From: Lachnospiraceae bacterium OF09-6
Lineage (GTDB): Bacteria; Bacillota; Clostridia; Lachnospirales; Lachnospiraceae
Assembly (NCBI GenBank): GCA_003435055.1
Contig: QUMM01000039.1
Location: forward strand, 1-23,145
Length of the DNA: 23,145 bases
Reading direction: 5' to 3'
Part shown: positions 1-6,666 of the stretch, one piece after another
Layout of the letters: each line of letters opens with the position of its first letter
Numbering within the stretch: position 1 is the first letter of the stretch
Made by a program: the position numbers and the translations under genes
Notes under the pieces: model-generated
Database searches by the model: none
What the model was told of the DNA's origin: nothing
Seen by the model: the letters and a program-made list of their open reading frames with translations, nothing else

Positions 1-95
1 ATAAGACCCCTTGAAGACGACGAGGTAGATAGGGCAGAGGTGGAAGTGCAGTAATGTATGGAGCTGACTGTCACTAATAGGTCGAAGGCTTGACC
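1..95 (+). rRNA. 23S ribosomal RNA, 3' end (partial)
   Basis: The first 95 bases match the conserved 3' end of bacterial 23S rRNA, including the segment GACTGTCACTAATAGGTCGA and the terminal GGCTTGACC. The rest of the gene lies left of the window. The exact mature end is uncertain by a few bases. It belongs to an rRNA operon transcribed to the right, which continues into the tRNA cluster. Confidence 0.95.
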
Positions 96-310
96 AAAAA
101 GCTTAAGAGCGGCTGGACGAAGACGGCTGTGAAGGAAGAATGCTTGCATTCTGGGACACAGACGGTTTGCGGACAGACATTTGCGAAGCAAAAGGCACGA
201 GGAAGAAGCGAAGCGAATTCCGAGTGACCGCGAGTAAGCGAGTATAGTCTGGGAAACACGGATGAAAAAAGTATTTACCGTATGCGGTTTTGAAGGTACA
301 ACCTTCATAT
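96..310 (+). other. rRNA-tRNA spacer without a 5S gene
   Basis: This 215-base spacer has no protein gene that I can support and no 5S rRNA: the conserved 5S segments are absent. It contains small perfect hairpins: AGAATG/CATTCT around a CTTG loop (137-152), TTGC/GCAA near 181-191, ACCG/CGGT (277-288) followed by a short T run, and TGAAGGT/ACCTTCA around a 3-base loop (291-307). These may be processing sites of the rRNA-tRNA precursor. That role is inference. Confidence 0.6.
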
Positions 311-382
311 TCCTCGATAGCTCAATGGTAGAGCACTCGGCTGTTAACCGAGGGGTTGTTGGTTCGAGCCCAACTCGGGGAG
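311..382 (+). tRNA. tRNA-Asn(GTT)
   Basis: A 72-base cloverleaf. The acceptor strand TCCTCGA (311-317) pairs with TCGGGGA (375-381), with discriminator G at 382. The anticodon loop CTGTTAA sits on a CTCGG/CCGAG stem and gives anticodon GTT. The T arm is GTTGG-TTCGAGC-CCAAC. No CCA is encoded. It is the first of five tRNAs after the 23S gene. Confidence 0.97.
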
Positions 383-416
383 CTTTGCTAAGAGGAATAT
401 GATTTATTTAAAATAC

Positions 417-488
417 GGCTCCATGGTCAAGCGGTTAAGACACCGCCCTTTCACGGCGGTAACAGGGGTTCAAATCCCCTTGGAGTCA
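417..488 (+). tRNA. tRNA-Glu(TTC)
   Basis: The acceptor GGCTCCA (417-423) pairs with TGGAGTC (481-487), with discriminator A at 488. The anticodon stem CCGCC/GGCGG holds the loop CTTTCAC, so the anticodon is TTC. The T loop is TTCAAAT. No CCA is encoded. Confidence 0.97.
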
Positions 489-492
489 TTAT

Positions 493-567
493 CGGGGTGT
501 GGCTCAGCTTGGCTAGAGCGCCTGGTTTGGGACCAGGAGGTCGCAGGTTCGAATCCTGTCACCCCGA
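493..567 (+). tRNA. tRNA-Pro(TGG)
   Basis: The acceptor CGGGGTG (493-499) pairs with CACCCCG (560-566), with discriminator A at 567. The anticodon stem CCTGG/CCAGG holds the loop TTTGGGA, so the anticodon is TGG. The T loop is TTCGAAT. It starts four bases after tRNA-Glu, so the two must be cut from one precursor. No CCA is encoded. Confidence 0.97.
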
Positions 568-579
568 TCCAATAAATAT

Positions 580-650
580 GCGGGTGTAGTTCAATGGTAG
601 AACACCAGCCTTCCAAGCTGGATACGTGGGTTCGATTCCCATCACCCGCT
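580..650 (+). tRNA. tRNA-Gly(TCC)
   Basis: The acceptor GCGGGTG (580-586) pairs with CACCCGC (643-649), with discriminator T at 650. The anticodon stem CCAGC/GCTGG holds the loop CTTCCAA, so the anticodon is TCC. The T loop is TTCGATT. No CCA is encoded. Confidence 0.97.
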
Positions 651-668
651 TTGCTACAAATAATATAA

Positions 669-739
669 TGGCTATCGCCAAATGGTAAGGCAACGGACTC
701 TGACTCCGTCATTTCAAGGTTCGAATCCTTGTAGCCCAG
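669..739 (+). tRNA. tRNA-Gln(CTG) with a one-base-short acceptor strand
   Basis: The D arm, anticodon arm (ACGGA/TCCGT around CTCTGAC, anticodon CTG) and T arm (CAAGG/CCTTG around TTCGAAT) are normal. The 3' acceptor strand is TAGCCCA (732-738) with discriminator G. The 5' side reads TGGCTA (669-674), where perfect pairing would need TGGGCTA. The stem therefore either has six pairs with one bulged C on the 3' side, keeping the U1-A72 pair, or two terminal mismatches. It is a variant tRNA, a decaying copy or a one-base sequence error. It is the last gene of the tRNA array. Confidence 0.85.
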
Positions 740-743
740 CTTG

Positions 744-772
744 AAAGCAGTGGAAAATCCGCTGCTTTTATT
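744..772 (+). terminator. intrinsic terminator of the rRNA-tRNA operon
   Basis: A nine-pair hairpin, AGCAGTGGA (746-754) with TCCGCTGCT (758-766) and a three-base AAA loop, is followed by TTTTATTTTT. It lies five bases after the last tRNA and ends that transcript. Confidence 0.9.
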
Positions 773-797
773 TTTATGTTTTTATTTTAGAAATAAG

Positions 798-826
798 TTG
801 AATCTAAAGCTACAATGTTCTATAAT
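798..826 (+). promoter_or_regulatory. promoter of coaBC-panT-coaX
   Basis: The -35 box TTGAAT (798-803), a 17-base spacer and a perfect -10 box TATAAT (821-826) form a strong housekeeping promoter. The predicted start of transcription, near 832, rules out the upstream in-frame ATG at 815 as the coaBC start. Confidence 0.85.
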
Positions 827-865
827 TGGCAAGGTACCTCGATTGGAAATAAAAGGAGAAGGAAA

Positions 866-2053
866 ATGCTCAGAGGAAAAACAGTTATTTTAGGCGTAAC
901 AGGCAGTATTGCAGCTTATAAAATCGCAACACTGGCAAGTATGTTAGTAAAGAAGCAAGCCAGTGTGCATGTAATCATGACGAAGAATGCAACGAATTTT
1001 ATCAATCCTATTACCTTTGAGAGCCTGACTGGACATAAATGCCTCGTAGATACTTTTGATCGTAATTTTGAGTTTCAGGTAGAGCATGTATCTATAGCAA
1101 AGCAGGCGGATGTCGTGATGATTGCACCAGCCAGTGCCAATGTCATTGGAAAACTGGCACATGGCCTTGCAGATGATATGCTGACGACGACATTTTTGGC
1201 GTGTAAATGTCCAAAGATAGTTTCTCCAGCCATGAATACAGCGATGTTTGAGAATCCAATCGTGCAGGACAATCTGAAAATACTGGAAAAATATGGATAT
1301 GAAGTCATACAGCCTGCCAGCGGCTATCTTGCCTGTGGGGACACGGGAGCAGGAAAGATGCCAGAAGCAGAGACATTGTATCAATATATAGAGAGAACAC
1401 TGGCAGATCCGAAGGATCTGATTGGAAAAAAAGTATTGGTTACTGCGGGACCTACCCAGGAGAACATTGATCCGGTTCGTTATATCACGAATCATTCATC
1501 TGGCAAGATGGGATATGCGGTAGCCAAAGCCGCTATGCTCAGAGGCGCTGATGTGACGTTAGTCAGTGGCCAGACCGCACTGACTCCACCGATGTTTGTA
1601 AAGTATGTACAGATTACCACAGCTGAGGAAATGTACCAGGAAGTCACCAGCAGAAGTGATGAGCAGGACATTATTATCAAGGCAGCTGCGGTGGCAGATT
1701 ATCGTCCGAAGACGGTCTATGAGAATAAAGTGAAAAAAAAGGAAGGCCAGATGGCAATCGAGTTGGAACGGACCAGAGACATACTGGCTTACCTGGGTGA
1801 ACATAAAAAAGAAAATCAGTTTTTGTGTGGATTTTCTATGGAAACGGAGAACATGATAGGTAATTCCAGAGCCAAATTACAGAAGAAGAATCTGGATATG
1901 GTGGCAGCCAACAATGTAAAAGTAGATGGCGCCGGATTCCAGGGAGATACGAATGTAATGACTCTGATTACACAGGATCAGGAAATTGCCCTTCCATTAA
2001 TGAGTAAGGAGGAGGCAGCGAATAAGATCCTGGATATAATAGCAACCCGTTAA
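866..2053 (+). CDS. coaBC: bifunctional phosphopantothenoylcysteine decarboxylase / phosphopantothenate-cysteine ligase CoaBC (Dfp)
   Basis: This enzyme makes two steps of coenzyme A synthesis: it joins cysteine to 4'-phosphopantothenate and then decarboxylates the product to phosphopantetheine. The start at 866 gives 395 residues, the usual length. It has a strong ribosome site (AAGGAGAAGG) and lies downstream of the predicted transcription start. The N-terminal CoaC flavoprotein domain (about 1-180) shows GVTGSIAAYK, the active-site His74 in VEH, PAMN at 121-124 and the flap GYLACGDTG with Cys157. The C-terminal CoaB domain (about 188-395) shows VTAGPTQE, SSGKMG and AAAVADY near 273-279. 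It is the first gene of the coaBC-panT-coaX operon. Known family, high certainty. Confidence 0.97.
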   Translation: MLRGKTVILGVTGSIAAYKIATLASMLVKKQASVHVIMTKNATNFINPITFESLTGHKCLVDTFDRNFEFQVEHVSIAKQADVVMIAPASANVIGKLAHGLADDMLTTTFLACKCPKIVSPAMNTAMFENPIVQDNLKILEKYGYEVIQPASGYLACGDTGAGKMPEAETLYQYIERTLADPKDLIGKKVLVTAGPTQENIDPVRYITNHSSGKMGYAVAKAAMLRGADVTLVSGQTALTPPMFVKYVQITTAEEMYQEVTSRSDEQDIIIKAAAVADYRPKTVYENKVKKKEGQMAIELERTRDILAYLGEHKKENQFLCGFSMETENMIGNSRAKLQKKNLDMVAANNVKVDGAGFQGDTNVMTLITQDQEIALPLMSKEEAANKILDIIATR

Positions 2054-2128
2054 CCGGATTTTGGACAAAAACCTGTCCGTCCATCACCGTATTGTATCCC
2101 TGAAGGGAACAGTAACAAGGAGGAAATT

Positions 2129-2728
2129 ATGAGAAACACCAAAACAAGTAACTTGACCATTATGGCACTGATGACAGCGGTATTACTGATCTTTGCCTGC
2201 ACACCGATTGGTACCATCCCAATTGGACCATTATCCATATCAATGAATATGATACCGGTTGCGATCTGCGCTGTTGCAATGGGACCGGCAGGAGGAGCAG
2301 CAGCCGGAGCAATCTTTGGACTTTTAAGTTTTCTGCAGTGCTTTGGAATCGGTATCCCAAGTGGAATGGGCATCATCTTAGTGGGAATTAATCCATTTCT
2401 GGCATTTATTCAGAGATTTGTACCAAGACTGCTGGATGGATTACTGTTGGGCTATATTTTCCGTGCAGTAAGTAAGAAAAATGTATATCTGGCATGTGCA
2501 GTTACCGGATTTTTTTCTGCATTTTTAAATACCGTATTTTTCATGACAGCACTGGTTCTGTTATTTGGTAATACCGAATATGTACAGGGACTGATTGCAG
2601 GAAGAAATATTATCGTCTTTATCTGTGCCTTTGTAGGCGTAAATGCAGTAGTAGAAATGGTTGTAGCGACACTGATCACGGGAGCTGTGGGAAGTGCATT
2701 ATTTAGAGCCAAAGTATTGAGCAGATAA
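2129..2728 (+). CDS. panT: ECF transporter S component, probable pantothenate uptake protein PanT
   Basis: A 199-residue, very hydrophobic protein with about five or six membrane segments, typical of substrate-binding (S) components of energy-coupling factor transporters. The N-terminal TIMALMTAVLLIFACTPIGT and the glycine/alanine-rich GPAGGAAAGAIFG are characteristic of this family. Pantothenate is inferred as the substrate because the gene lies between coaBC and coaX, 13 bases before coaX, and PanT is the S component known in that setting. S components work with a shared EcfA/A'/T module, which is not in this window and must be encoded elsewhere. Ribosome site AAGGAGG at 2117-2123. A riboflavin or other vitamin S component cannot be ruled out from sequence alone. 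Confidence 0.8.
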   Translation: MRNTKTSNLTIMALMTAVLLIFACTPIGTIPIGPLSISMNMIPVAICAVAMGPAGGAAAGAIFGLLSFLQCFGIGIPSGMGIILVGINPFLAFIQRFVPRLLDGLLLGYIFRAVSKKNVYLACAVTGFFSAFLNTVFFMTALVLLFGNTEYVQGLIAGRNIIVFICAFVGVNAVVEMVVATLITGAVGSALFRAKVLSR

Positions 2729-2741
2729 AAGGAGAACGTCA

Positions 2742-3509
2742 ATGATTCTGACCATAGATATCGGAAATACCAACATCGTGGTTGGTGGTATCGACAAAGA
2801 TAAAACACATTTTATAGAGCGTATTTCAACGGTGCGAACCAAGACAGAATTGGAATATGCCATAGACATTAAGCTGCTTCTGGATATTAATAAGATTAAA
2901 GCAGATCAGATCGAAGGCGGAATTATCTCATCGGTAGTTCCACAGATTACGAACATTGTAAAGATCGCGGCAGAGAAGATTCTGAAAACGGAAGTCATGG
3001 TACTGGCTGCCGGAGTAAAGACCGGGCTGAACATCAAGATCGACAATCCAGCCCAGCTGGGTGCAGATCTGGTGGCCAATGCAGTAGCAGGGATTCACAA
3101 TTATCCAGTACCATTGATTATCATTGATATGGGAACAGCCACTACACTTTCTGTAGTCGATGAGAAAAAACAGTACATAGGGGGCATGATTCTCCCGGGA
3201 CCACGAATTTCGCTGGATGCACTGACGGCCAGAGCTTCACAGCTGAGCGGCATCAGTCTGGAGGCACCAAAGCATATCGTAGGAAAGAATACCATCGAAT
3301 GTATGAAAAGTGGTATTGTATACAGCAATGCTGCAGCTATGGACGGAATGATTGAGCGAATCGAAGAAGAGATCGAATGCAAGGCAACGGTAGTAGCCAC
3401 TGGTGGACTGGCCAAGAGCATTATTCCACATTGCAAACGGGAAGTGATTCTGGATGAAGAACTGATGCTGAAAGGGCTCTATATCATCTACGAGAAAAAT
3501 AAACAGTAA
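2742..3509 (+). CDS. coaX: type III pantothenate kinase CoaX
   Basis: CoaX phosphorylates pantothenate to 4'-phosphopantothenate, the first committed step of CoA synthesis; the type III enzyme is not inhibited by CoA and needs a monovalent cation. The protein has 255 residues, the normal length. It shows the ASKHA-fold phosphate motif DIGNT at residues 6-10, the GADLVAN pantothenate-site motif near 107-113 and the second phosphate motif DMGTATT near 129-135. AAAMDGM and the late ATGGLA are also typical. Ribosome site AAAAGGAGAA just before ATG. It is the last gene of the CoA operon: with PanT upstream, import, phosphorylation and the CoaBC steps are co-transcribed. Confidence 0.96.
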   Translation: MILTIDIGNTNIVVGGIDKDKTHFIERISTVRTKTELEYAIDIKLLLDINKIKADQIEGGIISSVVPQITNIVKIAAEKILKTEVMVLAAGVKTGLNIKIDNPAQLGADLVANAVAGIHNYPVPLIIIDMGTATTLSVVDEKKQYIGGMILPGPRISLDALTARASQLSGISLEAPKHIVGKNTIECMKSGIVYSNAAAMDGMIERIEEEIECKATVVATGGLAKSIIPHCKREVILDEELMLKGLYIIYEKNKQ

Positions 3510-3530
3510 AGAAATTCAACAGAAACGAAG

Positions 3531-3583
3531 AAAAGACTGTACATTCTTACATGAAATCATGTAAAAAATACAGTCTTTTTTCT
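3531..3583 (+). terminator. intrinsic terminator of the CoA operon
   Basis: An 11-pair stem, AAAAGACTGTA (3531-3541) with TACAGTCTTTT (3569-3579), is followed by a T run. A second perfect stem, TTACATG/CATGTAA, lies inside its loop. The A-rich left side makes it potentially active in both directions. Confidence 0.9.
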
Positions 3584-3601
3584 TGTTTATAAAATGAAAA
3601 G

Positions 3602-3630
3602 TTGACAATTTTCTGATAACGTGTTATTGT
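3602..3630 (+). promoter_or_regulatory. promoter of marR-tauE
   Basis: A perfect -35 box TTGACA (3602-3607), a 17-base spacer and -10 box TATTGT (3625-3630). It drives the MarR regulator gene, whose start codon is 43 bases further on. Confidence 0.8.
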
Positions 3631-3645
3631 TTCAAAAGTGAATAG

Positions 3646-3657
3646 TTCAATATTGAA
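3646..3657. promoter_or_regulatory. candidate MarR operator palindrome
   Basis: TTCAATATTGAA is a perfect 12-base palindrome located between the predicted transcription start and the ribosome site of the MarR gene. MarR dimers bind AT-rich palindromes of this kind, usually at their own promoter, so autorepression is the likely role. A related TTTCAA half-site lies at 3630-3635. No protein binding can be shown from sequence. Confidence 0.55.
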
Positions 3658-3672
3658 ATAAAAGGAGGGACT

Positions 3673-4143
3673 ATGAATCAATTACTTTTTATGATCCACA
3701 ATTCTCTGGAATTATATGAGAATCTCTGCCAGCCAGTGTGCAGGGAATGTGGAATAGCACAGACTGCATTGGATATTCTGATGTTTCTGGCCAATAATCC
3801 GGAGTATTATACCGCACGGGATATCTGCCGTGTCAGAGGAATCAAAGCAAATCTGGTTTCTTTTCATGTGGAGAAGCTGGTGCAGGAGGGATACCTGGAA
3901 CGTGAGTCCATAACGGGAGACCGGAGACAGGTGAGATTGCAACTGACTGGAAAAAGTCAGAGAGTCATCGAACAGGGAAGATCGGTGCAGCAGCGTTATC
4001 GGGAGATTCTGGTTTCTAATATTGCACCGTCTGATTTTGAGACATTTCAGCGGTGTATGGATACCATTCGGCAAAATATCGAGCGGGCGAAAAAGATTAG
4101 TACAAAAGCAAAATCGACAGAAAAAGGGGATAAGAAAAGATGA
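3673..4143 (+). CDS. MarR family transcriptional regulator
   Basis: A 156-residue winged helix-turn-helix protein. Helix-rich N-terminus for dimerisation (about 1-25), then the DNA-binding domain: AQTALDILMFL, ARDICRVRGIKANLVSFHVEK (helix-turn-helix, about 47-70) and the wing with the hallmark GDRRQVRL (about 84-91). The C-terminus is a second dimerisation helix ending in a lysine-rich tail. Start chosen at 3673 because AAAGGAGGG lies just upstream. Its stop codon overlaps the start of the following exporter by four bases, so the two are translationally coupled and the regulator very likely controls that exporter. Ligand unknown. Confidence 0.88.
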   Translation: MNQLLFMIHNSLELYENLCQPVCRECGIAQTALDILMFLANNPEYYTARDICRVRGIKANLVSFHVEKLVQEGYLERESITGDRRQVRLQLTGKSQRVIEQGRSVQQRYREILVSNIAPSDFETFQRCMDTIRQNIERAKKISTKAKSTEKGDKKR

Positions 4144-4916
4144 ATCTGTTTATAACTATCTTAGTGACATTTTTTGCAGGCATGGGTGCAGGTCTGGGAA
4201 CTGGATTTGCCGGTATGAGTGCGGCGGCGGTGATCAGTCCGATGCTGATTACGTTTCTGCATATGGATCCATATATGGCAGTGGGAATTGCCCTGTCCTC
4301 TGATGTGCTGGCCAGCGCGGTTTCCGCTTATACCTATAGAAAAAATAAAAATCTGGACATTAAAAATGGCGTGATCATGATGTGCAGTGTGCTGGCATTT
4401 ACCGTAGTAGGAAGTTTCATTGCCAGTCTTGTACCATCCAGAACCATGGGAGGATTTTCCACGGTCATGACATTTTTCCTTGGTGTGAAGTTTATTGTAA
4501 AACCAGTCATGACCACGAAAGAAAGTATGCAGGCGGTATCAGCGAAAAAGAGGGCTATTCAGTCCATCATTTGCGGTATACTGATCGGATTTATCTGTGG
4601 ATTTGTTGGAGCAGGCGGTGGAATGATGATGCTTCTGATCCTGACCAGTGTATTGGGATATGAGCTGAAGACTGCAGTTGGAACCAGTGTGTTTATTATG
4701 ACATTCACAGCCCTTACCGGAGCAGTATCTCATTTTGCCATTGGTGGTTCACCAGACTGGATGGTCTGGACATTGTGTGTAGTATTTACCTTTATCTGGG
4801 CGCGGATTGCAGCAGTCTTTGCCAATAAGGCAGAGCCGAAGACGTTGAATCGTGCTACTGGTGTGGTACTGGTCATTCTTGGTGCGGTAATTTTCGTTTT
4901 CTCCAGGCTTTCATAA
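4140..4916 (+). CDS. TauE/SafE family sulfite/anion exporter
   Basis: A 258-residue membrane protein with about eight membrane segments in two related halves, as in the TauE/SafE (DUF81) family. The two halves carry the repeated glycine-rich signatures GMGAGLGTGFAGMSAA near the N-terminus and GFICGFVGAGGGMMMLLIL near residues 150-168. Characterised members export sulfite, sulfoacetate or related organosulfur anions; the substrate here is unknown. The ATG overlaps the stop of the MarR gene (ATGA), so both come from one transcript. An organosulfur or organic-anion efflux pump induced through the MarR protein is a reasonable inference. Confidence 0.87.
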   Translation: MNLFITILVTFFAGMGAGLGTGFAGMSAAAVISPMLITFLHMDPYMAVGIALSSDVLASAVSAYTYRKNKNLDIKNGVIMMCSVLAFTVVGSFIASLVPSRTMGGFSTVMTFFLGVKFIVKPVMTTKESMQAVSAKKRAIQSIICGILIGFICGFVGAGGGMMMLLILTSVLGYELKTAVGTSVFIMTFTALTGAVSHFAIGGSPDWMVWTLCVVFTFIWARIAAVFANKAEPKTLNRATGVVLVILGAVIFVFSRLS

Positions 4917-4921
4917 AATAC

Positions 4922-4950
4922 TTTTCATGCCGTTAGAATCGTGATAAAAT
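4922..4950 (+). promoter_or_regulatory. probable promoter of sdaAB-sdaAA
   Basis: An extended -10 box, TG-A-TAAAAT (4942-4950), lies 17 bases after a weak -35 TTTTCA (4922-4927). Transcription would begin near 4957, just inside the left arm of the following hairpin. This placement also argues against translation from the in-frame ATG at 4949. Confidence 0.5.
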
Positions 4951-4953
4951 GAA

Positions 4954-5001
4954 TACGGTTCAGATTCAAATGTCAGAAAATGGAGCTGAACCGTACTTTT
5001 T
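4954..5001 (+). terminator. intrinsic terminator between tauE and sdaAB
   Basis: A perfect ten-pair stem, TACGGTTCAG (4954-4963) with CTGAACCGTA (4986-4995), is followed by C and five T. It should end the marR-tauE transcript. As it sits in the sdaAB leader, an added attenuation role is possible but the promoter position makes that less likely. Confidence 0.75.
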
Positions 5002-5026
5002 GCATTGTGGAAAGGAAATAACATAC

Positions 5027-5686
5027 ATGAATGTATTTGATATTATAGGCCCGGTGATGATCGGTCCGTCGTCCAGCCATACTGCAGGAGCAGTGCGTCT
5101 GGGCCGTGTGGCATGGCAGATTCTGGAGGATCGTCCTGTAAAGGCAGTGATCGAGCTGTCGGGATCTTTCGCCCAGACCTACAAGGGACATGGAACGGAT
5201 AAGGCACTGATTGCCGGCATCATGGGAATGGATTCTTATGATGAACGGATTCGCTGTTCACTGGAACTGGCCCGGGAACAGGGACTGGAGTATGAGTTTC
5301 ATGAGGTAAATATACCGGATACCCACCCGAATACCGCACATATTTTTCTTTATGGAGAAAGTGGCAAGACGGCAGATATTCAGGGGGCTTCTGTGGGAGG
5401 CGGCAACATTCTGGTGGAGAAGATCAATGGAATGGATGTGGCCTACACAGGACAGAGTACCACCATTCTGGTTCGCCATTACGACCGACCGGGAGCGATC
5501 GCAGCGGTAACGAATTTTATGGCATATTCAGATGTGAATATTGGGAACTTCCGTCTGTCCAGACAGAAAAAGGGTGGAGAAGCCATTATGACTATTGAGA
5601 TTGACGGAGCAGCACCGGAAGGACTGACTGAACAGCTAAAGGTACTGCCACATGTGATCAGTGCGATTATTCTGAAAGTGATATAG
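5027..5686 (+). CDS. sdaAB: L-serine dehydratase, iron-sulfur-dependent, beta subunit
   Basis: One half of the oxygen-sensitive iron-sulfur enzyme that deaminates L-serine to pyruvate and ammonia. With the start at 5027 (after AAAGGA) it has 219 residues, the normal size for a separate beta subunit. The N-terminal part begins NVFDIIGPVMIGPSSSHTAG, where the SSSHTAG stretch is the family signature. The C-terminal ~70 residues form an ACT-type regulatory domain (TTILVRHYDRPGAIAAVT), which in this family senses serine. The alpha subunit follows after eight bases. The frame is open further up to 4949, but that stretch spans the promoter and terminator hairpin and is not coding. Confidence 0.95.
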   Translation: MNVFDIIGPVMIGPSSSHTAGAVRLGRVAWQILEDRPVKAVIELSGSFAQTYKGHGTDKALIAGIMGMDSYDERIRCSLELAREQGLEYEFHEVNIPDTHPNTAHIFLYGESGKTADIQGASVGGGNILVEKINGMDVAYTGQSTTILVRHYDRPGAIAAVTNFMAYSDVNIGNFRLSRQKKGGEAIMTIEIDGAAPEGLTEQLKVLPHVISAIILKVI

Positions 5687-5694
5687 GAGCAGTT

Positions 5695-6576
5695 ATGGAA
5701 TATTTGACAATACAGGAATTGGTAGAGACAGCAGAGAAGAAGAAAATGAGCATCGGTGCTGTGGTACTGGAAGATCAGGCCGTGCAGATGGAGCAGAGCA
5801 AAGAAAAACTGCTCTCCCAGATGGAGGAGAATCTTCGTGTCATGGAAAAAGCAGTGGAGAGTGGAATGGATCCAGAACTTCGGTCTACTTCCGGACTGAC
5901 CGGGGGTGATGCCTGGAAGATGATGCAGTATGCCCAAATGGGCGGCATCACAGGCAGTTTTATGACAAAAGCGATGGCCAGAGCACTGGCAGTATCTGAA
6001 TATAATGCAGCCATGGGAAAGATCGTGGCTGCGCCAACTGCAGGCTCCTGCGGTATCATGCCGGGGTGTCTGGTGACTATGATGGAAGAGCATCAGATCC
6101 CGAGAGAAAAAATCATAGAAGGTATGTTTACGGCAGCAGGATTTGGTATTGTGATAGCCAAAAGAGCCAGCATTGCCGGAGCACAGGGCGGCTGTCAGGC
6201 AGAGTGTGGTTCCGCAGCAGCGATGACCGCAGCAGCATTGACAGAAATCATGGGTGGAACGCCAAAGCAGGCAGCAGATGCCTGTGCCATGGCTTTGAAA
6301 AATCAGCTGGGACTGGTGTGTGATCCGGTGGCCGGACTGGTGGAGATCCCGTGTATCAAACGAAATGTGGGTGGTATTATGATCGCATTTTCCGCAGCAG
6401 ATATGGCACTGGCCGGAATGGAATCCAAGATTCCTGTGGATGAAGTCATTGATGCCATGAAGGAAGTGGGAGACAGTATGCCATGTGCCATGAAGGAGAC
6501 GGCACAGGGAGGACTGGCGAATACACCGACGGCAAAGCAGATGAAAGAACAGGTCTTCGGAAAAAAAGAAGTATAA
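5695..6576 (+). CDS. sdaAA: L-serine dehydratase, iron-sulfur-dependent, alpha subunit
   Basis: The catalytic half of the two-subunit serine dehydratase, 293 residues. It contains the signature SGLTGGDAWKM (about 66-76), APTAGSCGIMPG (about 113-124) and AQGGCQAECGSA (about 163-174). Candidate ligands for the [4Fe-4S] cluster are among Cys119, Cys125, Cys167, Cys171, Cys209 and Cys220; which three are used I do not assign. The enzyme provides pyruvate and ammonia from serine in anaerobic amino acid fermentation. It ends an operon with the beta subunit and faces the convergent pepT gene across a shared terminator region. Confidence 0.96.
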   Translation: MEYLTIQELVETAEKKKMSIGAVVLEDQAVQMEQSKEKLLSQMEENLRVMEKAVESGMDPELRSTSGLTGGDAWKMMQYAQMGGITGSFMTKAMARALAVSEYNAAMGKIVAAPTAGSCGIMPGCLVTMMEEHQIPREKIIEGMFTAAGFGIVIAKRASIAGAQGGCQAECGSAAAMTAAALTEIMGGTPKQAADACAMALKNQLGLVCDPVAGLVEIPCIKRNVGGIMIAFSAADMALAGMESKIPVDEVIDAMKEVGDSMPCAMKETAQGGLANTPTAKQMKEQVFGKKEV

Positions 6577-6618
6577 ATATGATAGTAAGAAAGAATCGCA
6601 AGATTCAATATATAAAAA

Positions 6619-6666
6619 ATGTCTGTCTGAGTATGTGTAATAACAATCTCACAGAGCACTTTTTTA
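6619..6666. terminator. shared terminator region between convergent sdaAA and pepT
   Basis: CTGT(CT)GAG (about 6623-6631) pairs with CTCACAG (6648-6654), followed by AGCACTTTTTT on the + strand. Read on the minus strand the same hairpin is followed by the T run complementary to 6615-6620. The stem has a two-base bulge and is only moderately stable, so this is a plausible two-way terminator rather than a certain one. Confidence 0.45.

Noticed and set aside
470..712. Short minus-strand reading frame
   Set aside because: It runs across the tRNA genes; its apparent protein is only tRNA sequence read backwards.
815..865. Upstream in-frame ATG for coaBC at 815
   Set aside because: It precedes the predicted transcription start near 832; the ATG at 866 has the ribosome site and the correct family N-terminus.
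944..1495. Open reading frame of 183 codons on the minus strand
   Set aside because: Fully antisense to coaBC, with no ribosome site and a composition typical of a complementary shadow.
4949..5026. Upstream in-frame ATG for sdaAB at 4949
   Set aside because: The added residues span the promoter -10 box and the terminator hairpin and are not part of the family; 5027 has a ribosome site.
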